A stretch of DNA of 25,147 nt from NCBI GenBank assembly GCA_910585605.1, contig CAJUFL010000055.1, forward strand, positions 1 to 25,147, read 5' to 3'. Source of the stretch: an uncultured Lachnospiraceae bacterium (GTDB lineage Bacteria > Bacillota > Clostridia > Lachnospirales > Lachnospiraceae). The notes beneath the pieces are model-generated. The model had not been told where the DNA came from, searched no databases, and was given only the letters and a program-made list of their open reading frames with translations. Below, piece after piece: positions 6,910 to 15,390 of the stretch. Position 1 is the first letter of the stretch, and every line of letters starts with the position of its first letter. Position numbers and translations under genes: made by a program.

Positions 6910-9900
6910 ATGGATCAATTATGGCAAAATGGTATGAATGAAAAGCAAAAGAAGCAGACCATTGCTTACGGTATAGTGGGTGGAATCATAATTGCAGCGA
7001 TTCTTCTCATTACAACAATCTGGGTATCAAACAGTGCAAGGATAGGGACAAACCAGGCAGTTAACAGAGTCAGTAAATTTTATCTGGAAGAGCTGGCCGG
7101 ACGAAGAGCCCAGGTGGTATCTGAGGAACTGAAAAATAATTTTGCTTACATAGAGAATTCACTGGCAATATTGGAATCTTCCGATCTGGAATCACAGGAG
7201 ACATTACGTGCATTTCTTGGAAAGGTCAAAAAACTTTATGGTGTGGACAAATTTGCACTGGTAGATGAAAACGGAATTGTATATACGGAACACAGTACAG
7301 CGTCAGGGCTTGGCAGATATGCATTTCTTTCCGAGGAATTGACAGAGCCTGTGATAAGTACAGTGAATCTCTATGGGGCGAAGAAACAGGTGATTCTTGC
7401 AGTTCCCGTAGAAGATATTGTATTTCAGGGGTCACGCATAAAGGTGTGCTTTATCCAGATTAATATTGATGAAATGCTCAGTTCCCTGACTTTGCAGACT
7501 AGTGATAACGAAACCTATTGCAGTTTGTATTACCGTAATGGTGAGAGCCTGACAAATAGTGATTTTGGAAACTTTAAAGGTGAAAATAATCTTCTTTCGG
7601 CACTTTCACAAGCGGATATTAACAACAAATTTAACTATGAACAGCTGGAGGATGATTTTGAAAATGGCGTATCAGGGCAGATATCTTTCAAATATCAGGG
7701 ATATCAGGAGGATTTGTGCTATATTCCGATAGAGGATACTAATTGGATGCTGACAATACTGATTCGTGATAATGTTATCAGCGATCAGATCAGTTCTATT
7801 AGTTCCGGTATGATGAGCCGCAGTATCATTCAGATTGTAATTACTGTGATTGTGATGCTGGCGGTATTTTTGATATTGATTCATCAGTACAGAAGAAACG
7901 CAAGATTCCTTTTGGAACAGGAAAAGGCAGACGGGGATAGAATCAGGGCTGCTTTCGCTCAGATTGAGAGGGAACAGGCAGCAATGGAAAATATTCATGC
8001 GGCAATGAACTCCGGTCTATGGAGCATGGAATTTAATGAGAAGGCAGAAATCATATCCTGCACATGGACAGATGTTTTTCGAAAAATGGTGGGATATGAG
8101 AGTGAAGAGGATTTTCCAAACAGGCTGGAATCCTGGTCAGATTTGTTGAATGAAGAGGAAAAAGAAGGGGTTTTGAAGGAATACTGGGATACGGTGCGGG
8201 ATTATACCGGTGAGAAAACGTATGATGTGCAGTATCGCCTTCATACTAGACATAACGGTTGGAGATGGTTTCATGCCGCAGGCAGACTGTCCCGGCGTGA
8301 GGATGGGTCGCCAATTACTTTTGTAGGACTTTTTGTTGATATAGATGATGAGAAAAAAATGGAAGAAAGGCTGGAGAAACAGAAGATTGACCTTGAGGAT
8401 GCCCTTAAGGCAGCACAGCATGCCAATAAGGCGAAGACTACCTTTCTTAATAATATGTCCCATGATATCAGGACACCTATGAATGCAATTATAGGATTTA
8501 CGTCTCTAGCAGCAGCGCATATTGATAATACGGAACAGGTTAAGGACTATCTGTCAAAGATTACCACGTCCAGCAATCATCTGCTGAGTTTGATTAATGA
8601 TGTCTTGGATATGAGCCGCATTGAAAGCGGCAAGGTAAAGATTGAGGAAAAGGAAGCATCCCTTCCTGAAATCATGCATGACCTGAAGACAATCGTACAG
8701 GCAGATATTGCATCGAAGCAGCTGGAATTTTATATTGATACGGTTGATGTGGTTAATGAAAATGTCTTATGCGATAAACTAAGATTGAACCAGATTTTGC
8801 TGAATCTTTTGAGTAATGCCATGAAATTTACAAAACCCGGAGGAATGGTAAGCATCCGAATCCTGCAAAAGGGAAATGCACCCGAAGGCTGGGCATCATA
8901 TGAATTTCAGGTAAAAGATACTGGAATCGGAATGAGCCGGGAATTTCAGGAACAGGTTTTTGAACCGTTTGAAAGGGAGCGGACAAGTACGGTCAGTGGG
9001 ATTCAGGGAACGGGTCTTGGAATGGCAATTACCAAGAATATTGTGGATATGATGGGCGGTACAATTTCTGTCGCCAGTGAAGAAGGGAAAGGAACAACTT
9101 TTACTGTAGCGTTGCAGCTTAGAACCTGTTCCGGCACGGTAAGGCAAGAGGTTATTCCAGAGTTGCAAGGACTCCGTGCACTTGTAGTGGATGATGATTT
9201 TAATACCTGTTCCAGTGTTACCCAGATGCTTTCCGTGATTGGGATGCGGCCTGACTGGACAACTTCTGGTAAGGAAGCGGTGCTCCGTGTTAAACTTGCA
9301 GAAGATCAGAATGATGAATATGCTGCCTACATTATAGACTGGCTGATGCCGGATATGAATGGTATTGAGGTTGTAAGACGTATTCGTGGAATTATTGGAG
9401 AAGGCAGACCGATTATTATCCTGACCGCTTATGACTGGTCTGATATTGAAGAAGAAGCGAGAAAAGCAGGTGTTACGGCCTTTTGTTCAAAGCCAATTTT
9501 CCTGTCAGAGCTTAGAGAGCTTCTTGAGTCGCCATTTATGGTTTCCAACACGGAAGATACGATTTTCGAGGATAATGTATCCTTTAAGGGTAAGAAGATT
9601 CTTCTGGTGGAGGATAATGAGCTGAATCAGGAGATTGCTGTAGAGATTTTGCAGGAAACAGGATTTATTATGGATGTTGCTGAAGACGGTATCATTGCAG
9701 TAGATAAGATAAAAGCAGCCAAGCCTGGTCAGTACGATTTAATCCTGATGGATATACAGATGCCGATTATGAACGGTTATGAGGCTACAAGGCAGATAAG
9801 GGCATTGGATGATCCTGTGCTTGCCAGCATTCCCATTATTGCAATGACTGCTAATGCATTTGATGAGGATAGAAAGACGGCATTTGATGCAGGCATGAAT

Positions 9901-9966
9901 GGGCATGTGGCGAAGCCTATCAATATTCCGAAGCTGATGGAGTTATTGAGGGATATATTAACATAG
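6910..9966 (+). CDS. hybrid sensor histidine kinase with PAS and two receivers
   Basis: The product has 1018 aa. Membrane helices at about 18-40 and 305-325 enclose a roughly 260-residue extracytoplasmic sensor that looks like a double Cache fold. Then follow a PAS domain (about 357-480), a coiled coil, the HisKA box NNMSHDIRTPMNA with H518, and an ATPase domain with N-box N632/N636 and glycine boxes DTGIGM (670-675) and GTGLGM (700-705). Two receiver domains follow: REC1 with D810, T839, K861, and REC2 with D948, T980, K1002. Both have the acceptor Asp, with acidic DD and ED pairs near 761 and 901. No HPt domain and no output domain are present, so a separate HPt or regulator is needed. It sits 18 nt after a truncated binding protein that probably once supplied the ligand signal. 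It is convergent with the MATE gene, 13 bp apart. Confidence 0.9.
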   Translation: MDQLWQNGMNEKQKKQTIAYGIVGGIIIAAILLITTIWVSNSARIGTNQAVNRVSKFYLEELAGRRAQVVSEELKNNFAYIENSLAILESSDLESQETLRAFLGKVKKLYGVDKFALVDENGIVYTEHSTASGLGRYAFLSEELTEPVISTVNLYGAKKQVILAVPVEDIVFQGSRIKVCFIQINIDEMLSSLTLQTSDNETYCSLYYRNGESLTNSDFGNFKGENNLLSALSQADINNKFNYEQLEDDFENGVSGQISFKYQGYQEDLCYIPIEDTNWMLTILIRDNVISDQISSISSGMMSRSIIQIVITVIVMLAVFLILIHQYRRNARFLLEQEKADGDRIRAAFAQIEREQAAMENIHAAMNSGLWSMEFNEKAEIISCTWTDVFRKMVGYESEEDFPNRLESWSDLLNEEEKEGVLKEYWDTVRDYTGEKTYDVQYRLHTRHNGWRWFHAAGRLSRREDGSPITFVGLFVDIDDEKKMEERLEKQKIDLEDALKAAQHANKAKTTFLNNMSHDIRTPMNAIIGFTSLAAAHIDNTEQVKDYLSKITTSSNHLLSLINDVLDMSRIESGKVKIEEKEASLPEIMHDLKTIVQADIASKQLEFYIDTVDVVNENVLCDKLRLNQILLNLLSNAMKFTKPGGMVSIRILQKGNAPEGWASYEFQVKDTGIGMSREFQEQVFEPFERERTSTVSGIQGTGLGMAITKNIVDMMGGTISVASEEGKGTTFTVALQLRTCSGTVRQEVIPELQGLRALVVDDDFNTCSSVTQMLSVIGMRPDWTTSGKEAVLRVKLAEDQNDEYAAYIIDWLMPDMNGIEVVRRIRGIIGEGRPIIILTAYDWSDIEEEARKAGVTAFCSKPIFLSELRELLESPFMVSNTEDTIFEDNVSFKGKKILLVEDNELNQEIAVEILQETGFIMDVAEDGIIAVDKIKAAKPGQYDLILMDIQMPIMNGYEATRQIRALDDPVLASIPIIAMTANAFDEDRKTAFDAGMNGHVAKPINIPKLMELLRDILT

Positions 9967-9979
9967 CAGCCACAAAATA

Positions 9980-11284
9980 TTAGCAGATAACATGTTTATA
10001 TATTCTATGACCAAGTACTGCTGCCAATAACTCAGTCACAGGATAAGCCAGCCAGACGCCTGTCATGTTCCACAAGGCAGAGAATACAAAGGCAATTGGA
10101 ATGATTAAAATAAGTCCTCTGAGGATAGAGAGGATATGTGCAGGCAGTGGTCGCTCTACGGAAGTGAAATATATTGCAAGTATAATATTATAACCTGCAA
10201 ATACAGATGATGTAAAATATAACCTTAATCCGGATACTGCAATCTGCTGTAGTTCCGGATTTTGTTCGCTGTTAAAAACCCAGGTTACAGGCTGTGCGAA
10301 TATAAAAATAAGAACATACACTAGACAGGATAAAACCAGCATAGTTATCATGGCATATTGTAGTACTGATTGAATTTGTTTCGTGTTTCCCTTTCCATAG
10401 GAACTGCTGATAAGGGGCTGGACACCCTGTGCGATTCCGGTATATACTGAGGCGATGACAAGGGATATATTAGCGATGACACCATATGCAGCAACACCGG
10501 TATTGCCTTCTAGTTTTAATATGATCGTATTAAAAGTAATCATTACGATTCCGGAAGCAAGCTGGGCAATGAAGGAAGGAAAACCTAATAATAAATCCTG
10601 GCTGATGATAGCACCTTCCGGTTTTGTTTTGATCAGGTGGAAGGTGTTTTTTCTTTTTATCCAGTGTAAAAGCATGATTGCAATACTGATAACAGGGGAC
10701 AGCCCGGTTGCAAAAACTGCACCAAAGATACCCATTTTCATAGGGAAAATAAATACATAATCCAGTATGATATTTGAAAAACTTCCGGCAAGCATTGCAA
10801 ACATGGAAAGTTGTGGACTTTCGTCATTTCTTACAAAACAGAGCAGGATATCATTCATAATAAAAGCCGGAGAAAAAAGCAATAACCAGTGTATATAGGT
10901 ATTGGTCATTGCCAATATGCCGGAATCAGCACCTAAAAGCAGGGACAGCTGTTTTGAAAAGAAAGCACCAGTCAGGACAAAGAGCAGTGAAAACAAAAGT
11001 GCGAGATATATTGTATTTGTATAAATCCGGTCTCCGTCTGTTTTTTTATCCAGCCCCTTGCAGACTGAAAATTTGGTTGCACCTCCCATACCAAGCATTA
11101 AACCTGTACCGTGAATAAAATTATAGACGGGAATCGCAAGATTTAGGGCAGTAAGTCCGTTTGTTCCCAAACCTTTGGATACGAAAAAGGTATCGGCTAA
11201 AATGTAGCAGGATATTCCCAGTGTTCCTAATACGCTTAAAGCTGTGTAACGGGAAAAATCCCGAAAGCAGGATTGCTGTTTCAT
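9980..11284 (-). CDS. MATE-family multidrug efflux transporter
   Basis: The product has 434 aa and about 12 membrane helices in two related halves. Typical MATE features are LGTLGISCYILADTFFVSK in helix 1, GLTALNLAIPVYNFI in helix 2, and the second-half repeat around GIAQGVQPLISSSYG. MATE pumps export cationic drugs or metabolites with Na+ or H+ exchange. Start chosen at ATG 11284, with GGAGTG 7 nt upstream; an in-frame GTG nine bases earlier lies inside that ribosome binding site and is not used. Transcription comes from a strong promoter at 11455-11483 through a leader of about 165 nt with an attenuator-like structure, so expression is probably conditional. The divergent neighbour is an ABC transporter operon with its own regulator. 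The substrate is unknown. Confidence 0.9.
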   Translation of the reverse strand: MKQQSCFRDFSRYTALSVLGTLGISCYILADTFFVSKGLGTNGLTALNLAIPVYNFIHGTGLMLGMGGATKFSVCKGLDKKTDGDRIYTNTIYLALLFSLLFVLTGAFFSKQLSLLLGADSGILAMTNTYIHWLLLFSPAFIMNDILLCFVRNDESPQLSMFAMLAGSFSNIILDYVFIFPMKMGIFGAVFATGLSPVISIAIMLLHWIKRKNTFHLIKTKPEGAIISQDLLLGFPSFIAQLASGIVMITFNTIILKLEGNTGVAAYGVIANISLVIASVYTGIAQGVQPLISSSYGKGNTKQIQSVLQYAMITMLVLSCLVYVLIFIFAQPVTWVFNSEQNPELQQIAVSGLRLYFTSSVFAGYNIILAIYFTSVERPLPAHILSILRGLILIIPIAFVFSALWNMTGVWLAYPVTELLAAVLGHRIYKHVIC

Positions 11285-11449
11285 AATGATCACTCCGTTT
11301 TAATAAAAGATTAGCTGCCGCATATTGAGCAGCATATATAATAAAAAGTAAAACAGCGTCAGAACTTTCTATCTTCAAAGGCCTAACGATAGAAAGCCTG
11401 ACGCTTAACTTTATTACCCGGCGGCAAAAAAGACGCTGTTTATATTTCT
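11285..11449 (-). ncRNA. structured leader RNA of the MATE gene, attenuator-like
   Basis: Read on the minus strand. Segment A, AAACAGCGTC (11441-11432), comes first. Segment B, AGCGTCAG (11405-11398), follows. Segment C, CTGACGCTGTTT (11362-11351), comes last. B pairs with C, extended by CTTTCTATC with GATAGAAAG (11396-11388 and 11373-11365), giving a long hairpin followed by GTTTTACTTTTT, a terminator. A pairs with the end of C over 10 perfect bases, which would break the terminator. A and B therefore compete for C. A further hairpin (GCTGC with GCAGC) lies nearer the ribosome binding site. The effector is unknown, and I do not recognise a known riboswitch class. Confidence 0.55.
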
Positions 11450-11454
11450 GACGT

Positions 11455-11483
11455 ATTATAGCATGGGAGTATCCGAAAAGCAA
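11455..11483 (-). promoter_or_regulatory. MATE promoter
   Basis: On the minus strand, -35 TTGCTT (11478-11483), exactly 17 bp, -10 TATAAT (11455-11460) preceded by TGC. This places the start of transcription near 11449. Confidence 0.65.
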
Positions 11484-11506
11484 TAGGTGAAGGTTCATGA
11501 TGTGCA

Positions 11507-11535
11507 TTGTTTTTCGGGGAAAAGAGTGATAAAAT
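11507..11535 (+). promoter_or_regulatory. promoter of the LytTR-ABC operon
   Basis: -35 TTGTTT (11507-11512), 17 bp, -10 TAAAAT (11530-11535). The predicted transcript starts near 11542 and has a leader of about 70 nt. GTTCATG occurs twice nearby (11493-11499, 11542-11548), but I cannot call a LytTR binding site from this. Confidence 0.5.
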
Positions 11536-11612
11536 GAGTTTGTTCATGTTTATTAATAGGGCAGAACCACTCTGTACTGCATAGTGGATGCCTGATATTA
11601 AGGAGATACATT

Positions 11613-12488
11613 ATGGATGATCAGTTAGCCAATATTATGAATCAGGGAAAGCTTATCCATTTTGAAGGAACGCAGAAGGATGTCACAAGAATACTGGAGT
11701 GCCTGGAACAGGATGCCGCAATTGTAGATAATCAGGGTGATATGTATGAACGCATGACGGTGAAAAAGTATCTTGAGTTTTTTGCAAAGCTGCTGGATCA
11801 TAGAAGTTTTATGGATTCTGCCATAGACCAGATGCATCTTACGGATTTTTTAGATAAAAAGATTGGGAAATGCACCAAAGGGCAGAGAAAGAGAGTAGAG
11901 ATTGCCAGAGAGATTTTGAAAAATGAGAAGGAATACTTTTTGCTGAATCCACTTGGGGATATTGATGCAGATTCCAGAAAGATTATACTGGGCTGGATGG
12001 ATTCTTTTCATGAAAAAGATGCCAGATTGATTACGTTGTCCCAGTCCCATCAATATACCTGTTTGTGTCCGGGAGAGCATTATGAGATGACCGATCAGGG
12101 AATTGAATGCATTGATAAAGAAAGAACGACAGAATGGAATCCGGATATTCCGTTTATCAATAAGATATCCGCTACGTATAATGAGAAGATATTTTTATTT
12201 AATCCGGAAGATATTGATTATGCCGAAGCAAGTGAAGGAAAGGTTTATATCTATGTACATAATGAAAAGTATTCCTGTTCTTTCAAAATGGATGATCTGG
12301 AAAATAAGCTTTCGAGATTCGGGTTTTACCGGTGCCATCGTTCCTATCTGGTCAATATGCAGAAGGTAGTAGAGATTATTAAGTGGACAAGGAATTCCTA
12401 TTCCATGAAGCTGGTCAAATATGAGAATACAGATATTCCTCTGAGTAAAGCGAAGATTCAGGAGTTAAGAAATATGTATCAATGGTAG
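11613..12488 (+). CDS. LytTR regulator fused to a degenerate ABC ATPase domain
   Basis: The product has 291 aa. Residues 1-175 follow an ABC nucleotide-binding domain but without catalytic parts: no Walker A loop, a Q-loop-following stretch MTVKKYLEFFAKLL (48-61), a signature-like region TKGQRKRVEIARE (88-100) where SGGQ is expected, and a Walker B relic YFLLNPLGDID (108-118) without the Asp-Glu pair. Residues about 190-291 form a LytTR DNA-binding domain with the hallmark FYRCHRSYLVN (238-248). So it probably cannot hydrolyse ATP but could still contact the transporter and report its state to DNA. The start ATG has AAGGAGA 6 nt upstream. It is the first gene of an operon with two ABC-2 permeases and a complete ATPase, and is probably the operon regulator. 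Confidence 0.8.
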   Translation: MDDQLANIMNQGKLIHFEGTQKDVTRILECLEQDAAIVDNQGDMYERMTVKKYLEFFAKLLDHRSFMDSAIDQMHLTDFLDKKIGKCTKGQRKRVEIAREILKNEKEYFLLNPLGDIDADSRKIILGWMDSFHEKDARLITLSQSHQYTCLCPGEHYEMTDQGIECIDKERTTEWNPDIPFINKISATYNEKIFLFNPEDIDYAEASEGKVYIYVHNEKYSCSFKMDDLENKLSRFGFYRCHRSYLVNMQKVVEIIKWTRNSYSMKLVKYENTDIPLSKAKIQELRNMYQW

Positions 12489-12534
12489 ATGTTATAATTT
12501 ATCCCGTAAAACAGGGGAGAACGGAGTGAATCAG

Positions 12535-13263
12535 ATGAAGATAAAGAAATTGTATACGCTAATGAAAAAGGATATCATTACCTGCTTTACCGATATAAAT
12601 ATATTAATTATGATAGCGATGCCTGTTCTCTTTTGTATATTCTACACCATGATAATGACAGTAACAGGCAGTGGTTATATCCTGATGCTTTGCAGCCTGT
12701 TTAATTTATCTATTACACCAGTATGTATTTTACCGGCATTGATTGCAGATGAAAAGGATAAAGGAACACTTATAACACTTTATCGTGCAGGTGTCCGCAA
12801 TAGAGAGTTTATCTGTGCCAAAATGGGGACGGTCATAATAATTACTTTGATAATAGCAGGTAGTATGTTTTGGACTACCCGGGCAAATACACAATCTTTT
12901 TTCATCTATCTGATATTGAATCTGATAGTTTCGGCTGCATTGCTTCCTGCTGGAGCAATTGTGGCAGTGCTGGCAAAAGATCAGATCAGTGCGAATGTAT
13001 ATAGTACGTCGTTGGTACTGATTTTTATGGCATGTCCGGCACTTTCCGTTGAGTCAGATGTCTGTAAACAGTTTTCAAAAATATTGCCAACCAATGTGAT
13101 AGTGGAAATATTATTTCATAATGAGAAAGAAGCTGTTTTATTTACCAGGGATGGACTCATTTCTATATTGGTTTGTTTTTTGTGGTTCGTTTTGGAAACG
13201 TTAATATTTTTATATCTCTATAAGCGGAAAGGAATAGGCTTAGACCATAGAGCACAGTCATAA
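12535..13263 (+). CDS. ABC-2 type transporter permease, first subunit
   Basis: The 242-aa membrane protein has about six helices and a cytoplasmic start MKIKKLYTLMKKD. It contains the ABC-2 export core: a conserved LIADEKDKGTLITL loop after the third helix, then the IIITLIIAGSM helix, and a late KRKG tail. Start chosen at ATG 12535, with GGAGTG 6 nt upstream; the GTG at 12526 lies in that site and is an alternative. It is clearly paralogous to the permease at 14390 (same start pattern, the loop EEKEKNTLRSL, the same KRKGI ending). The two probably form a heterodimer powered by the ATPase between them. Exporters of this kind carry peptides, lantibiotics or drugs; the substrate is unknown. Confidence 0.8.
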   Translation: MKIKKLYTLMKKDIITCFTDINILIMIAMPVLFCIFYTMIMTVTGSGYILMLCSLFNLSITPVCILPALIADEKDKGTLITLYRAGVRNREFICAKMGTVIIITLIIAGSMFWTTRANTQSFFIYLILNLIVSAALLPAGAIVAVLAKDQISANVYSTSLVLIFMACPALSVESDVCKQFSKILPTNVIVEILFHNEKEAVLFTRDGLISILVCFLWFVLETLIFLYLYKRKGIGLDHRAQS

Positions 13264-13267
13264 TAAA

Positions 13268-13426
13268 ATGTATAAAGTTTTTGATCAGGATTGGGATAGA
13301 AGGCGAAAACAGGTAATATTCGTCTTCTTTTTTTGGCTATTCATCTTCAATTATGCTCCGTTCACCCTGTTTTTTGCTCCATTCATAGGAATTATAATGC
13401 AGGATTATGGCAGAAAGCTAAAATAG
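13268..13426 (+). CDS. 52-aa membrane protein within the ABC operon
   Basis: A short gene starts with ATG 4 nt after the stop of the permease gene and ends 23 nt before the ATPase start. The protein has a charged, basic N-terminus (DQDWDRRRKQ, residues 6-15), a long hydrophobic stretch (about 16-43, rich in Phe and with two Pro at 31 and 39, so one kinked helix or a hairpin) and a basic tail ending GRKLK. No ribosome binding site of its own is visible, so translation is probably coupled to the permease. Its size and position suggest an accessory subunit of the exporter. No family recognised. Confidence 0.55.
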   Translation: MYKVFDQDWDRRRKQVIFVFFFWLFIFNYAPFTLFFAPFIGIIMQDYGRKLK

Positions 13427-13449
13427 AGGTTGAAAAGGAGGAATGCAAT

Positions 13450-14277
13450 ATGCAGAACGAAAAAATAATTAAAGTCAGCCAGCTGACAAAAACATTTGGA
13501 AATGTAAAAGCGTTGGAAAAATGTGATATGGAAGTGAGCCAGGGAGAGATATTTGGATATTTAGGCCCTTCTGGTGCAGGAAAAACGACTACGATCAAAT
13601 TATTAACAGGACAGATGTACAGTGATGCCGGAGAAATATTGATTTTTGGAGAAAATCCGTTTTCTCCAAAGATAAAACCGCAGATTGGGATTATGAGTGA
13701 TACTAGCGGATTGTATGAGAAAATGACAGTATATGAAAATCTTGCCATATTTGCTGATATCTATCATGTGGATCACAAAAGGATTGATGAAGTACTAGAA
13801 GCAGTAGAGCTGGAAAAAAGCAGGAAAAAGAAAGTTGAAAAACTATCCAGAGGAATGAAACAGAGGCTGGTGTTTGCAAGAACCATCATTCATAAGCCCG
13901 ATCTCCTGTTTTTAGATGAACCGACTGCTAATTTAGACCCTGCAACAGCGGAGGAAGTCAGGGGGCTGATTAAAAAATTGAATCAGGATGGTACGACCAT
14001 CTTTTTGACAACCCATAATATGGAGGAGGCAGATGAGTTATGCGATAGAATTGCCCTGCTGAATAAAGGCTCCATTATTGAATGCGGCAGTCCAAAGGAT
14101 TTGAAGCTGAAATATTCAGAGCACAGGGTGGTGCTCACAACGGAACAGGGCAATACAGAGATACCGTTAAACAATGACAGTATTATACAGGCCTTAAAAG
14201 AGAATCAGGATATCTTAATGATTCATTCCAAGGAACCCAGTTTAAAAGATGTATTTTTGTCACTGACGGCGGGATAA
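13450..14277 (+). CDS. ABC transporter ATP-binding protein
   Basis: The product is a 275-aa complete nucleotide-binding protein. Walker A GPSGAGKT is at 39-46, the Q-loop near 78-84, MTVYENLAIFA at 92-102, the signature LSRGMKQR at 132-139, Walker B DLLFLDEPTANLD at 151-163 and the H-loop TTHN with H189. A C-terminal extension from about 220 to 275 (VVLTTEQGN and later LKDVFLSLT) is typical of drug and lantibiotic exporter ATPases. Start chosen at ATG 13450, with AGGAGG 8 nt upstream; an earlier in-frame ATG at 13333 lies inside the 52-aa gene. It supplies energy to the two ABC-2 permeases flanking it. Confidence 0.92.
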   Translation: MQNEKIIKVSQLTKTFGNVKALEKCDMEVSQGEIFGYLGPSGAGKTTTIKLLTGQMYSDAGEILIFGENPFSPKIKPQIGIMSDTSGLYEKMTVYENLAIFADIYHVDHKRIDEVLEAVELEKSRKKKVEKLSRGMKQRLVFARTIIHKPDLLFLDEPTANLDPATAEEVRGLIKKLNQDGTTIFLTTHNMEEADELCDRIALLNKGSIIECGSPKDLKLKYSEHRVVLTTEQGNTEIPLNNDSIIQALKENQDILMIHSKEPSLKDVFLSLTAG

Positions 14278-14389
14278 AGCAGCTGCCGACGGAAGATGGC
14301 TATTATAAAGTAGATGATGAAGCTGATTGAAATAGAATGAATACTGTTTTGGTATACGCAGAATCAGTTATAAAAGGAGGATGGAAAAA

Positions 14390-15109
14390 ATGAATATAAG
14401 GATATTAAAAACGCTTATTAAAAAGGATTGTAAGACCTGCCTGTCAAATAAAAATATATTATTTATGCTGGCGATACCAGTACTGTTTTGTGTATTGTAC
14501 AGTTATGTACTTGGGAATGCGGAAGGAATGTCGCCAATGTATACGTTACAGCTGTGTGCTATTTTTTCTGTTTCCATGATTCCCACAACGGTGCTGCCTG
14601 CCATGATTGCAGAAGAAAAAGAAAAAAATACTCTGCGTTCCCTGATACTGGCAAATGTAAAGGGGCAGGAGTTTTTGGTGTCAAAGCTGGCAGTATGCAT
14701 GGCTCTTACCGTAATGGATGCGATTATCGTATTTTTTGTGGCAGAAGGGGAAATAAAAGCATTGCCGGTGTATTTGCTGTCTATCGTGATCAGTACCTGT
14801 GGTTTATTATTTCTTGGGGCTGTTGCAGGTCTTTTGTCAAAAGACCAGACTTCGGCAGGAACGATTGGTTCACCGCTTCTGATGCTGGTAATGATACCTC
14901 CCCTTTTTTCCAATATACATGAAACTATAAGTAAAGTGGCTGTGTTTGTGCCTACGACATCATTCCAGACAATCTTTCATTCTTATGCAGAAGGCGGGAA
15001 ACTGTTACAGCATGATAATGTAACAGCAATAGCTGTCTGTGCCGTCTGGATTGCTGCCGGATATGTTATATTTAATATTTTCTATAAAAGAAAAGGGATT
15101 GATTATTAA
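14390..15109 (+). CDS. ABC-2 type transporter permease, second subunit
   Basis: The 239-aa membrane protein has about six helices, starts MNIRILKTLIKKD and ends YKRKGIDY. It carries an ABC-2 loop (MIAEEKEKNTLRSLI) after the third helix and a long helix near the GLLFLGAVAGLLSKDQ region. It is similar throughout to the permease at 12535, indicating duplication of the subunit. Start chosen at ATG 14390, with GGAGG 9 nt upstream; an ATG at 14381 touches the ribosome binding site and is less likely. It is the last gene of the operon, followed by a terminator at 15191. It probably pairs with the first permease to form the export channel. Confidence 0.82.
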   Translation: MNIRILKTLIKKDCKTCLSNKNILFMLAIPVLFCVLYSYVLGNAEGMSPMYTLQLCAIFSVSMIPTTVLPAMIAEEKEKNTLRSLILANVKGQEFLVSKLAVCMALTVMDAIIVFFVAEGEIKALPVYLLSIVISTCGLLFLGAVAGLLSKDQTSAGTIGSPLLMLVMIPPLFSNIHETISKVAVFVPTTSFQTIFHSYAEGGKLLQHDNVTAIAVCAVWIAAGYVIFNIFYKRKGIDY

Positions 15110-15190
15110 ATGTAAACCTGCCCGTCAGTTTATATTGTTATTATTTATAGAAAAGATTAACAGGTTTAGCTGGAAAATGGTTTATTTAAT

Positions 15191-15228
15191 AAGCCGCTAT
15201 GAAGCATAAAGTTTTGTAGTGGCTTTTT
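15191..15228 (+). terminator. terminator of the LytTR-ABC operon
   Basis: AAGCCGCTA (15191-15199) pairs with TAGTGGCTT (15217-15225) over 9 bp with one G-T pair, followed by T to 15228. Confidence 0.65.
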
Positions 15229-15236
15229 ATAATCTG

Positions 15237-15265
15237 TTGATGTTTTTCCTCAATTTGTGTATGAT
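15237..15265 (+). promoter_or_regulatory. promoter of the 85-aa gene
   Basis: -35 TTGATG (15237-15242), 17 bp, -10 TATGAT (15260-15265). A leader of about 120 nt to the gene at 15391 shows no structure I can name. Confidence 0.5.
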
Positions 15266-15390
15266 AAAATAAATTGTACTAATGCACAAGCAGGTCATCA
15301 ATTTTTTTCAAAAATGGTGGCATATGATAATAATATATGATTTTGCGGTAACTGCAGAATTTATCAAATAAACGGCATAGGAGGGATATC

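Noticed and set aside
11286..11321. Short leader peptide (MLLNMRQLIFY) ahead of the MATE gene
   Set aside because: It has no ribosome binding site and lies after the terminator hairpin, so it cannot drive ribosome-based attenuation there.
11405..11430. GCCGCCGGGTAA segment as part of a ZTP-type riboswitch
   Set aside because: It only faintly resembles the 3' domain of that class, and the required 5' domain is absent.
14337..14393. 18-codon frame between the ABC ATPase and second permease
   Set aside because: Too short, contains the ribosome binding site of the next gene, and has no start signal of its own.
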